A stretch of 31,069 nt of DNA from Oscillospiraceae bacterium (GCA_004556975.1 SFFD01000014.1:1-31069); one strand, 5' to 3'. Numbered from the stretch's first letter, positions 15,412 through 23,504 are shown. Program-made: numbers and translations. Notes: generated by a model not told the origin, from the sequence alone.

Positions 15412-15426
15412 TGGCTTGGTGATGGT

Positions 15427-15666
15427 ATGGATTACAGACAAAGAATTCGCGAAGTTCGCGAGGACAGAGATTTTACCCAAAAGCAAATCGGGGCAGTTAT
15501 AAACAAAAGTCAACAGGGATACAATCACATAGAAGATGGAAGAAGCGAGCTGAAAATAGACGATTTAATTAAGCTTTGCAAATTTTATAACCTTGGCATT
15601 GAATACCTTTCGGGTGTTTCGGATATTGAAACGAAATTTTACAAAGATAAAAAAGAGAAAAAATAA
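15427..15666 (+). CDS. small XRE-family helix-turn-helix regulator
   Basis: A 79-residue protein that is essentially one Cro/C1-type HTH domain: RIREVREDRDFTQKQIGAVI (residues 6-25), recognition-helix region NKSQQGYNHIEDGRSEL, then IDDLIKLCKFYNLGIEYLSG. No sensor domain is present. The start has GGTGATGG a few bases upstream and a very short leader. It is divergent from the coiled-coil membrane protein gene, with two palindromic sites between them, so it is probably a repressor of its own gene and of the neighbour. A strong terminator follows. The inducing signal is unknown. Confidence 0.9.
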   Translation: MDYRQRIREVREDRDFTQKQIGAVINKSQQGYNHIEDGRSELKIDDLIKLCKFYNLGIEYLSGVSDIETKFYKDKKEKK

Positions 15667-15698
15667 ACTCCGCGCATACTCAATGCGCGGAGTTTTTT
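15666..15698 (+). terminator. intrinsic terminator between the XRE gene and the PLP-enzyme gene
   Basis: AACTCCGCGCAT / ATGCGCGGAGTT, a perfect 12-bp stem with a 5-base loop and a T run on the plus strand. It may also end the minus-strand operon that stops at 15724. Confidence 0.88.
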
Positions 15699-15723
15699 GC
15701 CGCAAAGCGTTTGCAGAAATTCG

Positions 15724-16983
15724 TCAGATTTTCAGTATGCCTTCGTCCAGCATGGACTGGGCGGCGAGCATCACGCCGGCTTTCGCCGTGGGGAAGGTGA
15801 GGCCGCCCTGCATCCAGACGGCGTATGGCTCGCGCAGGGGGGCGTCGGCGGAAAGCTCTACGGAAGCGCCGAGGTTGAACGCGCCCGCCGCCATAATGAC
15901 CTGATTGTCGTAGCCGGGCATATCCCAAGGCTCCGGAGTGACGAAGGAATCAATGGGTGAACCGCTCTGAATTCCCCGGCAGAAGGCGCAGAGCGCCTTT
16001 GGGCTGCCGAGGGCAATGGTTTCGATGATGTCGGTGCGGGGTTCGTTAAAGGCGGGGTCCGCCTTGAAGCCGCAGAGCTCGAAGAAACGGCTTGCAAAAA
16101 CGGCGGTGCGCACGGCAGAGGCGGTTACTCCGGGGGAGAAGAACAGACCCTGATACATGGGGCGAAGCTCGCCCAGGGTGCAGCCCACCTCGCGCCCGAC
16201 GCCCGGCGCAGAAAGCCGGTGCGCGCAAAGCTCCACAAATTCATGCTTGCCGGAGATGTAGCCGCCGGTGTGGGCAATGCCTGCGCCGGGGTTTTTAATG
16301 AGGGAGCCGATTATCAAATCCGCGCCAACGTCGGTGGGTTCAAGCTTATCCACAAATTCGCCGTAGCAGTTGTCACAGACGCAGACGGCGGTGGGGTTTG
16401 CTTCGCGAACTATGGCAAAAATCTTTCTGATTACGTCGATGGAAAGGCTGGGGCGGGTGGAATAGCCGCGGCTGCGCTGAATGTACGCCATTTTTGCGCC
16501 GCGAACGGCCTCGGGAATGGAGTCAAAATCCACGCTGCCGTCCGGAAGCATGGGAAGCTCCCTGTAAATCACTCCGAATTCCTCAAGGGAACCGACGCCC
16601 TCACCGTGAATGACCCCTTGCAGGGTGTCATAGGGCGTTCCGGTAAGGGAAACCATAATATCTCCGGGGCGAAGAACGCCGAAAAGCGCGGTGGAAATTG
16701 CGTGGGTGCCGCTCATAAAATTGTGGCGAACCATTGAATCCTCCGCGCCGAAAACCTGGCTCCAGACCCGATCAAGAACCTCACGCCCGCGGTCGTCATA
16801 GCCGTAGCCGCTGCTTCCGGCAAAAAGGCTTTCGCTTACGCGGTTGTCGATGAAGGCGCGAAGAACCTTTTCGGAATTGTAGCGCTCGATTTCTGCTATT
16901 CGGGCAAAGGGCTTTTCGCAATCCGCAAGGGCGCGCTGTGCAAGGGATTCAAGGCGCGGGTCAATTTTAAAAAACTCACTCAT
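15724..16983 (-). CDS. methionine gamma-lyase-family PLP enzyme ('aluminum resistance protein' family)
   Basis: A 419-residue protein of the Firmicute family often labelled methionine gamma-lyase or aluminum resistance protein, a fold-type I PLP enzyme related to Cys/Met metabolism enzymes. Visible features: SSGYGYDDRGRE (about residues 57-68), HNFMSGTHAISTALFGVLRPGD (cofactor-binding glycine region), CVCDNCYGEFVD with the pyridine-binding Asp, and GSLIKNPGAG with the probable Schiff-base Lys. The reaction in this family is not firmly established; C-S lyase activity is the usual assumption. Its start overlaps the preceding acetyltransferase by 8 bases, so the two are translationally coupled. 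It is the last gene of the murD operon. Confidence 0.92.
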   Translation of the reverse strand: MSEFFKIDPRLESLAQRALADCEKPFARIAEIERYNSEKVLRAFIDNRVSESLFAGSSGYGYDDRGREVLDRVWSQVFGAEDSMVRHNFMSGTHAISTALFGVLRPGDIMVSLTGTPYDTLQGVIHGEGVGSLEEFGVIYRELPMLPDGSVDFDSIPEAVRGAKMAYIQRSRGYSTRPSLSIDVIRKIFAIVREANPTAVCVCDNCYGEFVDKLEPTDVGADLIIGSLIKNPGAGIAHTGGYISGKHEFVELCAHRLSAPGVGREVGCTLGELRPMYQGLFFSPGVTASAVRTAVFASRFFELCGFKADPAFNEPRTDIIETIALGSPKALCAFCRGIQSGSPIDSFVTPEPWDMPGYDNQVIMAAGAFNLGASVELSADAPLREPYAVWMQGGLTFPTAKAGVMLAAQSMLDEGILKI

Positions 16984-17782
16984 TTTTATTTTCCTCTTTG
17001 TTTAAGTATATTGTATAGAAGCTTCCTGCACGCCTGAAGCCAAGGCGGGCATAAAGCCGCTCTGCCCGGTCGTCGCAAGGGCAAAGCCAGGCGGCAAGAC
17101 CTTCACTGCGAAGCATTTCGGCGCACTGTGCCACAAGAAAAGAAGCATAGCCGCGTCCGCGAAAATCCGGGTCGGTGATTACTGATACAATGGCGCCGCC
17201 GCTTTTACAGCGGCCGCGTATACATGCGCCGCTTACCGGCGCGCCTTTGTGCTCAAGGGTGAGCACGGTGCTTTGCCCGCGGTTTATATCGCGGGTATGC
17301 TTAAGCATCCACATATCAAAATCGGGTTTTTGATTTTCCGGATATTCAGAAAGCATAAGCTGATACAGTCCCGCGGCATCGCCGCTTTTTGCTGCCGGAA
17401 TTTCGCTGCGCTCGTATTTTATGTGCTTTGAGCATTTCATAAGGGGCAAAACTTCGGTCTTTTCGCCGAATATTTTTTTGAGCACGGGAAACGCCGCTTC
17501 GCCACAGGATATGTCGGAAATTTTCTCGTCTTCGGCAAGCTTTGAGAGAAAAATAAGCATTTCCGTTCCGGGAACGTTTCTGCCCGAAAGTACCATAAGG
17601 TCATCGCTGCCGATGTTAACGGCAGAAACCGCCCGGCCGTGCTCATCAAGCTCCACCCACACGGTCATAAGGTCGGGCGCATCGTAAAAAGCGGTTGCGG
17701 CCGCCAAAAAAATGCAGCCTATGTATGGCTCTGCAATGCAGAGCTTTTCAATAATTTTCGGGTCATCAAGAAGCTTTATCAT
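16976..17782 (-). CDS. GNAT-family N-acetyltransferase
   Basis: A 268-residue protein. The C-terminal half (about residues 135-265) is a GNAT fold with the acetyl-CoA signature as SVITDPDFRGRGYASFLVAQCAEML followed by CPCDDRAERLYARLGFRRAG. The N-terminal half is a less conserved domain, as in two-domain GNAT proteins. It transfers an acetyl group to an unknown amine. The start was set at the ATG at 17780-17782, which forms an ATGA overlap with the stop of the M42-like gene; the longer frame from 18016 would lie wholly inside that gene. The stop lies inside the start region of the PLP-enzyme gene. Confidence 0.88.
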   Translation of the reverse strand: MIKLLDDPKIIEKLCIAEPYIGCIFLAAATAFYDAPDLMTVWVELDEHGRAVSAVNIGSDDLMVLSGRNVPGTEMLIFLSKLAEDEKISDISCGEAAFPVLKKIFGEKTEVLPLMKCSKHIKYERSEIPAAKSGDAAGLYQLMLSEYPENQKPDFDMWMLKHTRDINRGQSTVLTLEHKGAPVSGACIRGRCKSGGAIVSVITDPDFRGRGYASFLVAQCAEMLRSEGLAAWLCPCDDRAERLYARLGFRRAGSFYTIYLNKEENKNE

Positions 17783-18810
17783 ATGGCGGCAAGCTCCATG
17801 CTCAAAATTTCGAGCAGCTTTACCTCGTGCTCGAGGTCGGAAATTTTGAGCACCGCTCCGGAGGAACGGGCATACCGCACGGGATATTCCGCACAGACCG
17901 TGCGTATTCCCCCCGCCGCGGCGTGTATATCTTCGCCGAGGCTGTATTCGGAAAGATTGCGCTTTACCTGAATGGGAATTTCGTTTGCTTCGCAAAGTTC
18001 GGAAAGGCGGCGGCAAAGGGCAGTATCGTAAACGGTGCGCCCGTCCTTAAAGGCGGTGACCACTCCTTTTCCGAGGGAGCAGGAACGTTTGTCGCCGGAA
18101 ACTGCGGGAATATCCCCGGCAGAAGCTCCGTCGACAACAACGGCGATATCCGGCGCAAGGGTAAAGGCGGCAGGGCCGCAGCCGGCGCCTTCAATTTCTT
18201 TGCGCACGGCAAAGCAGGCGTAAAAATCATATTCGGCAGGGGCGGAAAGAAGCTCCAAAAGGGCGGCGCAGCCTGCGCGCCCTTCAAGCGCTTTGCCCAT
18301 GGCAAAGCCGTCGCCGAATTCAAGAAAGCTGCCTTCAAAAACAGCGCGGTCGCCTATGTGAACACGGCGTTCGGCTTCCTCTTTGCTGTCTGCGCCGATG
18401 TCAAAATAAAGCTTGTCCGTGTCGGCGGGGGAAGTACGTTCGTCTTTTTCAAGCAGGTGAAGCGCCTTGCTGCCCACAAGGGCGGGCACGGCGCAGTCGC
18501 CGATAAGCACCCGGCGGCCGATTACCACCCGGGAATCCACCTTACCTATGCACTCAAATTGTATAAACCCGTTTTCGTCGATGTTTGTGACTATAAATCC
18601 GGCTTCGTCCATGCGGGCGCAGAACATAACCCTATTTTGAGGGCGGTTTGCGCCGCGCTTTTCGGCAAGAATGTTGCCTATGCCGTCAACGAAAGCTTTG
18701 CAGTCCGGAATTTTTGCAAGTTCGGCAAGAATTGCGCCGCGCACGGCGCCTTCGTCGCCGGAAGACCCGTTCGCAAGGGAAAGCGCCCGGAGATTTTCGA
18801 TAAGCGCCAT
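17779..18810 (-). CDS. M42 peptidase homologue with degenerate active site (probable pseudoenzyme)
   Basis: A 343-residue protein alignable end to end with the M42 aminopeptidase encoded just upstream (shared: VTNIDENGF, a GDR segment before the second metal motif, and the RAGCAALLELL region). Key residues differ: the metal His of HxD is Arg66 (ARMDEA), the LDDR motif reads L-E-G-R (Glu176, Gly177), the first Glu of the EE pair, the general base, is Lys204 (RKE), and the last metal His is Arg315 (RYARS). Asp68, Glu205 and Asp227 remain. Loss of two metal His and the base argues against normal peptidase activity; a structural or regulatory partner of the active paralogue is inferred. The stop-start overlap with the upstream gene is TAATG. 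Confidence 0.85.
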   Translation of the reverse strand: MALIENLRALSLANGSSGDEGAVRGAILAELAKIPDCKAFVDGIGNILAEKRGANRPQNRVMFCARMDEAGFIVTNIDENGFIQFECIGKVDSRVVIGRRVLIGDCAVPALVGSKALHLLEKDERTSPADTDKLYFDIGADSKEEAERRVHIGDRAVFEGSFLEFGDGFAMGKALEGRAGCAALLELLSAPAEYDFYACFAVRKEIEGAGCGPAAFTLAPDIAVVVDGASAGDIPAVSGDKRSCSLGKGVVTAFKDGRTVYDTALCRRLSELCEANEIPIQVKRNLSEYSLGEDIHAAAGGIRTVCAEYPVRYARSSGAVLKISDLEHEVKLLEILSMELAAI

Positions 18811-19832
18811 TATTCCGCGCCCCCTTCCATAACATATGCGGCAATAAGCTTGCCCGTATTTTGAATGTCAGCCACCGCCATTTTCTCAATGACCGTGTGC
18901 ATATATTGCTGGGGAATTGAAACCGTGCAGCAGCGAATGCCCTCGCCCGCCTTTGCCATATCGTCGGCATTGGTGCCGGTTGTTCCGTTCATAACCTCAT
19001 ACTGCCAGGGAATTTGGTGCTTTTGGGCGAGGGCGACAAGCTGCTCGCTCATTTTTCTGTCCAAACCGGGCGCAAAGCCTATCATCGGGCCTTTTTTCAT
19101 AAATTTTGTTTCAACCTCGTTGGTGTCGGGGGTTTTGCCGAAGCTTACGTCCATTTCAAGCGCTTCCGTAGGGGCGATGGCGGCTGCTGCCGCGACCGCA
19201 CCTTCTCCGCCGGTTTCCTCCCTTGTGGAGAAAACCGCGGTAAGCCCGCAGGGCAGTTCTTTTCCGCGGAGCAGCTCCAGCGCCTCCAGTATGCAGGCGC
19301 AGCCCGCGCGGTCATCCAAAGCGGGCGCAGTCACATATCCGTTTTCCATGCTCTGCCACGTTCCGCGAAGCATAACCCTGTCGCCGGGTTTTACAAGTTT
19401 TTCGGCGGTTTCCTTATCAAAGCCGATGTCCGCGGCAAATTCTTCAGGCTTTGGGTTTTCCTGTTTTCCGTCACCCTGAAGCTCTTTGGGAACGGAGCAG
19501 ATAACTCCGTCATATTCGCCCTCTTTGCCAAGAACCGTTACGCGGGTTCCCCAGATGCTGCGGCGGTCAATTCCTCCGCAGTTCATGGCGAAAACAAAGC
19601 CGTTTTCGTCAATGTGGGTGACAATAAGGGCAATTTGGTCAATGTGGGCGTCAAGCAGAACATGACGGCCGTTTTTTTTCGGCGCAATTTCGCAAATAAC
19701 ATTGCCAAGATTGTCGCGGCGCACTTTGCCGTATGGAGCAAGAAGCTCTGCTCCCACTGCGGCGGCTTCGTCCTCCGCGCCGGAATTGCCCTTTGCCATG
19801 CAAAGAGCCTTCAAAGTTCTTTCAGTATCCAT
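18810..19832 (-). CDS. M42-family metallo-aminopeptidase
   Basis: A 340-residue cytosolic dinuclear metal aminopeptidase; family members form large tetrahedral (TET) dodecamers that trim peptides. The metal and catalytic set is complete: His63 and Asp65 (DAHID), Asp173 (ALDDRAG), Glu205-Glu206 (TREETG), Asp228 (EMDVS), His312 (YMHT). The start was set at the ATG at 19830-19832, eight bases after AAAGGA; the longer frame lies inside murD. It is 13 bases downstream of murD and overlaps the degenerate paralogue by one base. Substrate preference (glutamyl, leucyl or other) is not deducible. Confidence 0.94.
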   Translation of the reverse strand: MDTERTLKALCMAKGNSGAEDEAAAVGAELLAPYGKVRRDNLGNVICEIAPKKNGRHVLLDAHIDQIALIVTHIDENGFVFAMNCGGIDRRSIWGTRVTVLGKEGEYDGVICSVPKELQGDGKQENPKPEEFAADIGFDKETAEKLVKPGDRVMLRGTWQSMENGYVTAPALDDRAGCACILEALELLRGKELPCGLTAVFSTREETGGEGAVAAAAAIAPTEALEMDVSFGKTPDTNEVETKFMKKGPMIGFAPGLDRKMSEQLVALAQKHQIPWQYEVMNGTTGTNADDMAKAGEGIRCCTVSIPQQYMHTVIEKMAVADIQNTGKLIAAYVMEGGAE

Positions 19833-19845
19833 AAGCCATATCCTT

Positions 19846-21261
19846 TCAAAGCTTTTCGGCGGGGATTCCGTCAAGCTGACCGAGCTTGCCGACCAGTTCT
19901 TTATAGTGTTTTCCGCGTACCTCAAAATTGGGGTAGAGGTCAAAGCTTGCGGAAGCGGGGGAAAGGGTGACAATGTCGCCTTCATCGGCATAGCCGTAGG
20001 CGGTGGCAACCGCTTCCTCCATGCTGTTTACAAAAATTACTTCCGGTTCGCCGTTATAGTTCGGGTCGTTTTGCAGAGCGGCGGCAATTTTCGGAGCGGT
20101 GGGGCCGCTTAAAATAAGCAGCTTCACCTTTTCGATGAGGTGGGGCGCAAGGGGCTCGTAGGGGATGTGCTTGTCATAGCCGCCGCCGATGAGAATGACC
20201 TTCTGGTCAAAGCAGGAAAGCCCCGCGATGGTGCGTGTGGGACTTGTGGCGATACTGTCGTTGTACCACTTTACTCCGTCAAGTTCGCGAACAAGCTCAA
20301 TGCGGTGTTCGACTCCGCCGAAATTCTTCGCAATATTGTGGATAACCTCCACCGGCACCTCGCCCCAAACGGCGGCTATGGCGGTGAGGTAGTTTTCCAC
20401 ATTGTGCATACCGGGAATTTTAATATCCGTCTTGGGGAACAGCTCGGTGAGCCTGCCGTGCTCACAGTAGCAGAGCATTCCGTCCTCGCGCAGGAACGCG
20501 CCGTTTTCCACCGGCTTTGTGTGAGAAAACCAGCGCAGTTCGCCGCGCACAAGTTCCGCCATGCTTGCGGTTATAACGTTGTCGGCGTTGAGTACGGTTA
20601 CGGAAAATGCGTTCTGGTGGCGGAGAATATTGCGTTTCGCTTCGATATACTCCTCCATGTCCTTGTGAACGTCAAGGTGATTCGGCGCAACGTTGGTCAC
20701 AACGGCGACATCCGGCGAGCGGCGCATGGATATAAGCTGAAAGCTTGAAAGCTCCACAACGGCGCAGTCATCGTCTTTAATTTTTTCTACTATTGGCAAA
20801 AGGGCGCGGCCGATGTTTCCGCCCTTGTGCACGGTTTTTCCCGCGGCGGAAAGAAATTCGGAAATAAGGGTGGTGGTGGTGGTTTTTCCGTCGGAACCGG
20901 TTACGCCGTATTTTTTGCAGGGGCAAAGGTCAAAGAAAACCTCCATTTCGCTGGTGACGGCCTTGCCCTCTTTACGAAGGGCGCAAAGCGCCGGATTCCA
21001 CCAGTTCATGCCCGGCGTGCGGAAAACAACGTCTGCGTCTATTCCGTCAAGATAGCTTTCTCCAAGCAGGAGCTTTGCTCCGGCGGCTTCAAGCTCATCC
21101 GCCGCGGCGCCGAGCTTTTCACGGCTTGCCTTATCTCTGGCTTCGGTTTCAATGCCTTTTTCGGCAAACATTTTTATAACGTCCTTGTTGCTTACGCCGA
21201 TGCCGATAAAGGCGACCTTCTTTTTTTTCATTTCATCAAAAAATTTTTCCGGTATGTTCAT
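19846..21261 (-). CDS. murD: UDP-N-acetylmuramoylalanine--D-glutamate ligase
   Basis: Cytosolic Mur ligase that adds D-glutamate to UDP-MurNAc-L-Ala using ATP in peptidoglycan synthesis. The 471-residue product has an N-terminal Rossmann-like domain (KKVAFIGIGVSN), the ATP loop GSDGKTTTTT (residues 122-131), VVELSSFQL, TNVAPNHLDVH, GVEHRIE, and the C-terminal domain with YNDSIATSP and GGGYDKHIP, all in family order. Length is near 450-470 as usual. The start is the ATG at 21259-21261 after GAGGT; the longer frame lacks support. It stands apart from any mur/fts cluster and leads an operon with two M42 proteins, a GNAT and a PLP enzyme. Confidence 0.96.
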   Translation of the reverse strand: MNIPEKFFDEMKKKKVAFIGIGVSNKDVIKMFAEKGIETEARDKASREKLGAAADELEAAGAKLLLGESYLDGIDADVVFRTPGMNWWNPALCALRKEGKAVTSEMEVFFDLCPCKKYGVTGSDGKTTTTTLISEFLSAAGKTVHKGGNIGRALLPIVEKIKDDDCAVVELSSFQLISMRRSPDVAVVTNVAPNHLDVHKDMEEYIEAKRNILRHQNAFSVTVLNADNVITASMAELVRGELRWFSHTKPVENGAFLREDGMLCYCEHGRLTELFPKTDIKIPGMHNVENYLTAIAAVWGEVPVEVIHNIAKNFGGVEHRIELVRELDGVKWYNDSIATSPTRTIAGLSCFDQKVILIGGGYDKHIPYEPLAPHLIEKVKLLILSGPTAPKIAAALQNDPNYNGEPEVIFVNSMEEAVATAYGYADEGDIVTLSPASASFDLYPNFEVRGKHYKELVGKLGQLDGIPAEKL

Positions 21262-21354
21262 ATAAATACCTCGCAAAAGGCAAAATTTTATTCTGAAGAA
21301 TATAATGACGGCCGTAAACGGCAAAACCGCATACGGTTAGTTACAATATTTTTT

Positions 21355-21382
21355 AGTATAGCATATTTATCATTAAAGTAAA
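21355..21382 (-). promoter_or_regulatory. predicted promoter of the murD operon
   Basis: TTTACT (21377-21382), a 16-base spacer and TATACT (21355-21360), preceded by TGC, giving an extended -10 on the minus strand. Confidence 0.55.
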
Positions 21383-21522
21383 ACACATAAAGCAAAATAT
21401 GACGCCGGAATTTGAAAAAACAATAAAAACAAAACGCTTACCGACTTTTAAAACAAAAGGCGGAAATATATTGTTTGCTGTCTGCTCCGTCTTTTTGGTG
21501 CTTTAGCGCATTAAAAAAATCA

Positions 21523-21551
21523 TTGACTTTAAAGCTTTAGCGTGGTAATAT
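21523..21551 (+). promoter_or_regulatory. predicted sigma-A promoter of asnA
   Basis: TTGACT (21523-21528), a 17-base spacer and TAATAT (21546-21551), with a leader of about 35 bases. The short leader excludes a T-box. Confidence 0.8.
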
Positions 21552-21591
21552 TTAGCCATTATTTATCACGGGAAAAAGGAGGTAGATTCGT

Positions 21592-22590
21592 GTGAATAAA
21601 GAAATAAAGAGTGCTTCTTCGAAAAATAATATCATTGAAACAGAAGTCGCAATAAAATTCATCAAAGACGTTTTTGAAAGGGAGCTGGCGCGAAATCTTA
21701 ATTTGACGCGAGTCTCCGCTCCGCTTTTTGTTTTTCCCGAAAGCGGTCTTAACGACAACCTTAACGGGGTAGAGCGGCCCGTTGCTTTTGACGTTCTTGA
21801 CATAGGAAAGAATGTTGAGGTTGTGCACTCTTTGGCGAAGTGGAAGCGCATGGCGCTTGCAAAATACGGCTTTGCCGAGGGCGAAGGTCTTTATACCGAT
21901 ATGAACGCCATCCGCCGGGACGAAGCGCTGGACGCGCTTCACTCCGTGTACGTCGACCAGTGGGACTGGGAAAAAATCATAAATCCGAACGAACGCAATT
22001 TTGATACGCTTAAAACAGCGGTGGAAAGCATTTATTCGGCGCTTTTAAGGACAGAAAATGCTCTTTGCGAAAATTTCGGAACACAGCCGGTGCTCCCTGA
22101 AAAAATTGAATTTATGACCACCTCTGAGCTGGAGGAAGAGTTCCCAAACCTTTCGGCAAAGGAACGCGAAAACGCCGTTACAAAGCGCCTTGGCGCTGTT
22201 TTTCTAATGCAAATCGGCGCGCCGCTTGCAAACGGCAAGCCCCACGATGGGCGCGCGCCAGATTATGACGACTGGTCGCTCAACGGAGATATTCTGCTTT
22301 GGGACGAGGTGCTTTCACGCGCTTTTGAGATTTCTTCCATGGGAATCCGCGTGGACGCCGGCGCGATGCGCCGGCAGCTTGCAGCTGCCGGGTGCGAAAG
22401 CCGCGCGGAGCTGCCCTTCCACAAAGCGCTGCTTGCCGGCAAGCTGCCGCAGACTATGGGCGGCGGCATAGGCCAGTCAAGAATCTGTATGTTCCTTCTC
22501 GGCAAACGTCATATCGGCGAAGTGCAGGCTTCCGTCTGGCCGGAGGCCATGATTGAGGAATGCGAAAAAGAAGGAATACATTTGCTGTAA
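21592..22590 (+). CDS. asnA: aspartate--ammonia ligase (ammonia-dependent asparagine synthetase)
   Basis: Makes asparagine from aspartate, ammonia and ATP in the cytosol. The 332-residue product is a class II synthetase-like fold with AsnA signatures: APLFVFPESGLNDNLNGVERPV (about residues 43-64), EVVHSLAKWKRMAL, GLYTDMNAIRRDE, HSVYVDQWDWE, and the C-terminal motif PQTMGGGIGQSRICMFLL. Length is typical (about 330). The start is GTG at 21592-21594, eight bases after AAGGAGGT. It is monocistronic with its own promoter and terminator and convergent with the broken YbjQ-family gene. It is related in fold to the lysyl/aspartyl-tRNA synthetase core. Confidence 0.97.
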   Translation: MNKEIKSASSKNNIIETEVAIKFIKDVFERELARNLNLTRVSAPLFVFPESGLNDNLNGVERPVAFDVLDIGKNVEVVHSLAKWKRMALAKYGFAEGEGLYTDMNAIRRDEALDALHSVYVDQWDWEKIINPNERNFDTLKTAVESIYSALLRTENALCENFGTQPVLPEKIEFMTTSELEEEFPNLSAKERENAVTKRLGAVFLMQIGAPLANGKPHDGRAPDYDDWSLNGDILLWDEVLSRAFEISSMGIRVDAGAMRRQLAAAGCESRAELPFHKALLAGKLPQTMGGGIGQSRICMFLLGKRHIGEVQASVWPEAMIEECEKEGIHLL

Positions 22591-22596
22591 AAAGAC

Positions 22597-22625
22597 GGCT
22601 CTGCAATTTTTGCAGAGCCATTTTT
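22597..22625 (+). terminator. intrinsic terminator of asnA
   Basis: GGCTCTGCA / TGCAGAGCC, a 9-bp stem with a 5-base loop, followed by ATTTTTATA, 7 bases after the stop. It may also serve the convergent minus-strand gene. Confidence 0.88.
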
Positions 22626-22637
22626 ATATAATCAGTC

Positions 22638-23227
22638 CGTTTTTCTATTACAACCGCCGTTCCGTTGGCACAGGCGACAATCATATTGTTGCCGATTTTC
22701 ATGAAATCGAGGTCAACGCCGATTATGGCGTTTACGCCTTTCATTATACAGTTTACAATCAGTTGGTCAAGAGCTTTATCCTTCGTCTGCTCTATTTTTC
22801 AAGCCATAAGGTTAGAACCAACGCCAAAGAGATCGCTTAAAGAAGCGCCAAACTCAGAAAAGAATCCCGTTCCGAGAACAATTTGTCCGCTCATAACATT
22901 AAGATACTTAATAATTTTGTATCCTTCAAAATCAAATCCGGATGTTGTTAAAAATGTATCCTTCAGGTCAGGAAGATTGGCTACTATTTTATTACGCTTT
23001 TTTAAGGCTTCCTCAAATTCCTTTTGCGCGGCTTCTGCTGCTTCTTCTTCCTTTTTCTCCCTTTCAGCTAATATAGCGGCTTCTTGAATAGCCTTTATTG
23101 AATTTTCAATGTCACCTGCATTTAGGCGGCTGGCGCAAGCAGCACATATTTCATAGTTTTTCACATGTTTTCTCGGGTTCTTAACTGAAAATCCTTTTCC
23201 GCAGCAATCGCACTTATTCGCCATCAT
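22638..23227 (-). pseudogene. zinc-finger plus YbjQ-family protein interrupted by an in-frame TGA
   Basis: The N-terminal part (22799-23227, 142 residues) has CDCCGKGF and CAAC pairs (Cys6/Cys9 and Cys28/Cys31, probable zinc site), a charged helix (about 45-78), then the start of a YbjQ/heavy-metal-binding-type domain (TTSGFDFEGYKIIKYLNVMSG, then VLGTGFFSEFGASLSDLFG). After SNLMA a TGA (22799-22801) stops it. The same frame then continues with KIEQTKDKALDQLI and NAIIGVDLDFM, ending in NGTAVVIEK, the missing YbjQ C-terminal half. The expected stop is also absent: the frame runs on through the asnA terminator. One extra A in GAAAAACGG would give EKTD-stop, suggesting a second lesion. Alternatives are a sequencing error, or functional truncation at residue 142. 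Confidence 0.78.
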
Positions 23228-23295
23228 TTATCATCCCTAATAATAAAAAAGTGCACAGCCGAAGCTACGCGCTAAAAATGCACGGCTCCGATTGC

Positions 23296-23411
23296 TGCGA
23301 CACAAATTTCACACTCGTCTTAAAGAAGTATGCGAAAATAGAGCACGCATTTTTATCATGGGATAAAAATACACATTTCAACACAACGAGTAATATTAAA
23401 TTTGTGTCGCA
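23296..23411. repeat. 14-bp inverted repeat bounding a 116-bp gene-free segment
   Basis: TGCGACACAAATTT (23296-23309) and its exact reverse complement (23398-23411) bound an AT-rich interior with no gene. ACTCGT also recurs inside each arm with different spacing. No target-site duplication is visible. It could be a small MITE-like relic or a long-range RNA hairpin. The surrounding gene-free stretch 23228-23504 shows nothing else I can support. Confidence 0.5.
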
Positions 23412-23504
23412 CCGTAATTACACTATAATAAATCCTGTTTTCCAAGAGTTTGGTAATAAAAAGCGCCGTATTCATAAAAAACACAGCGAACCAGAGCGTA
23501 AACA

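Noticed and set aside
21552..21591. T-box before asnA
   Set aside because: The leader from the predicted promoter is about 35 bases and holds no T-box core or terminator.
22770..22801. Selenocysteine reading of the TGA in the YbjQ-family gene
   Set aside because: The hairpin after the TGA has only a 5-bp stem, the position is not a catalytic Cys site in the family, and the gene also lacks a normal stop. Pseudogene is simpler.
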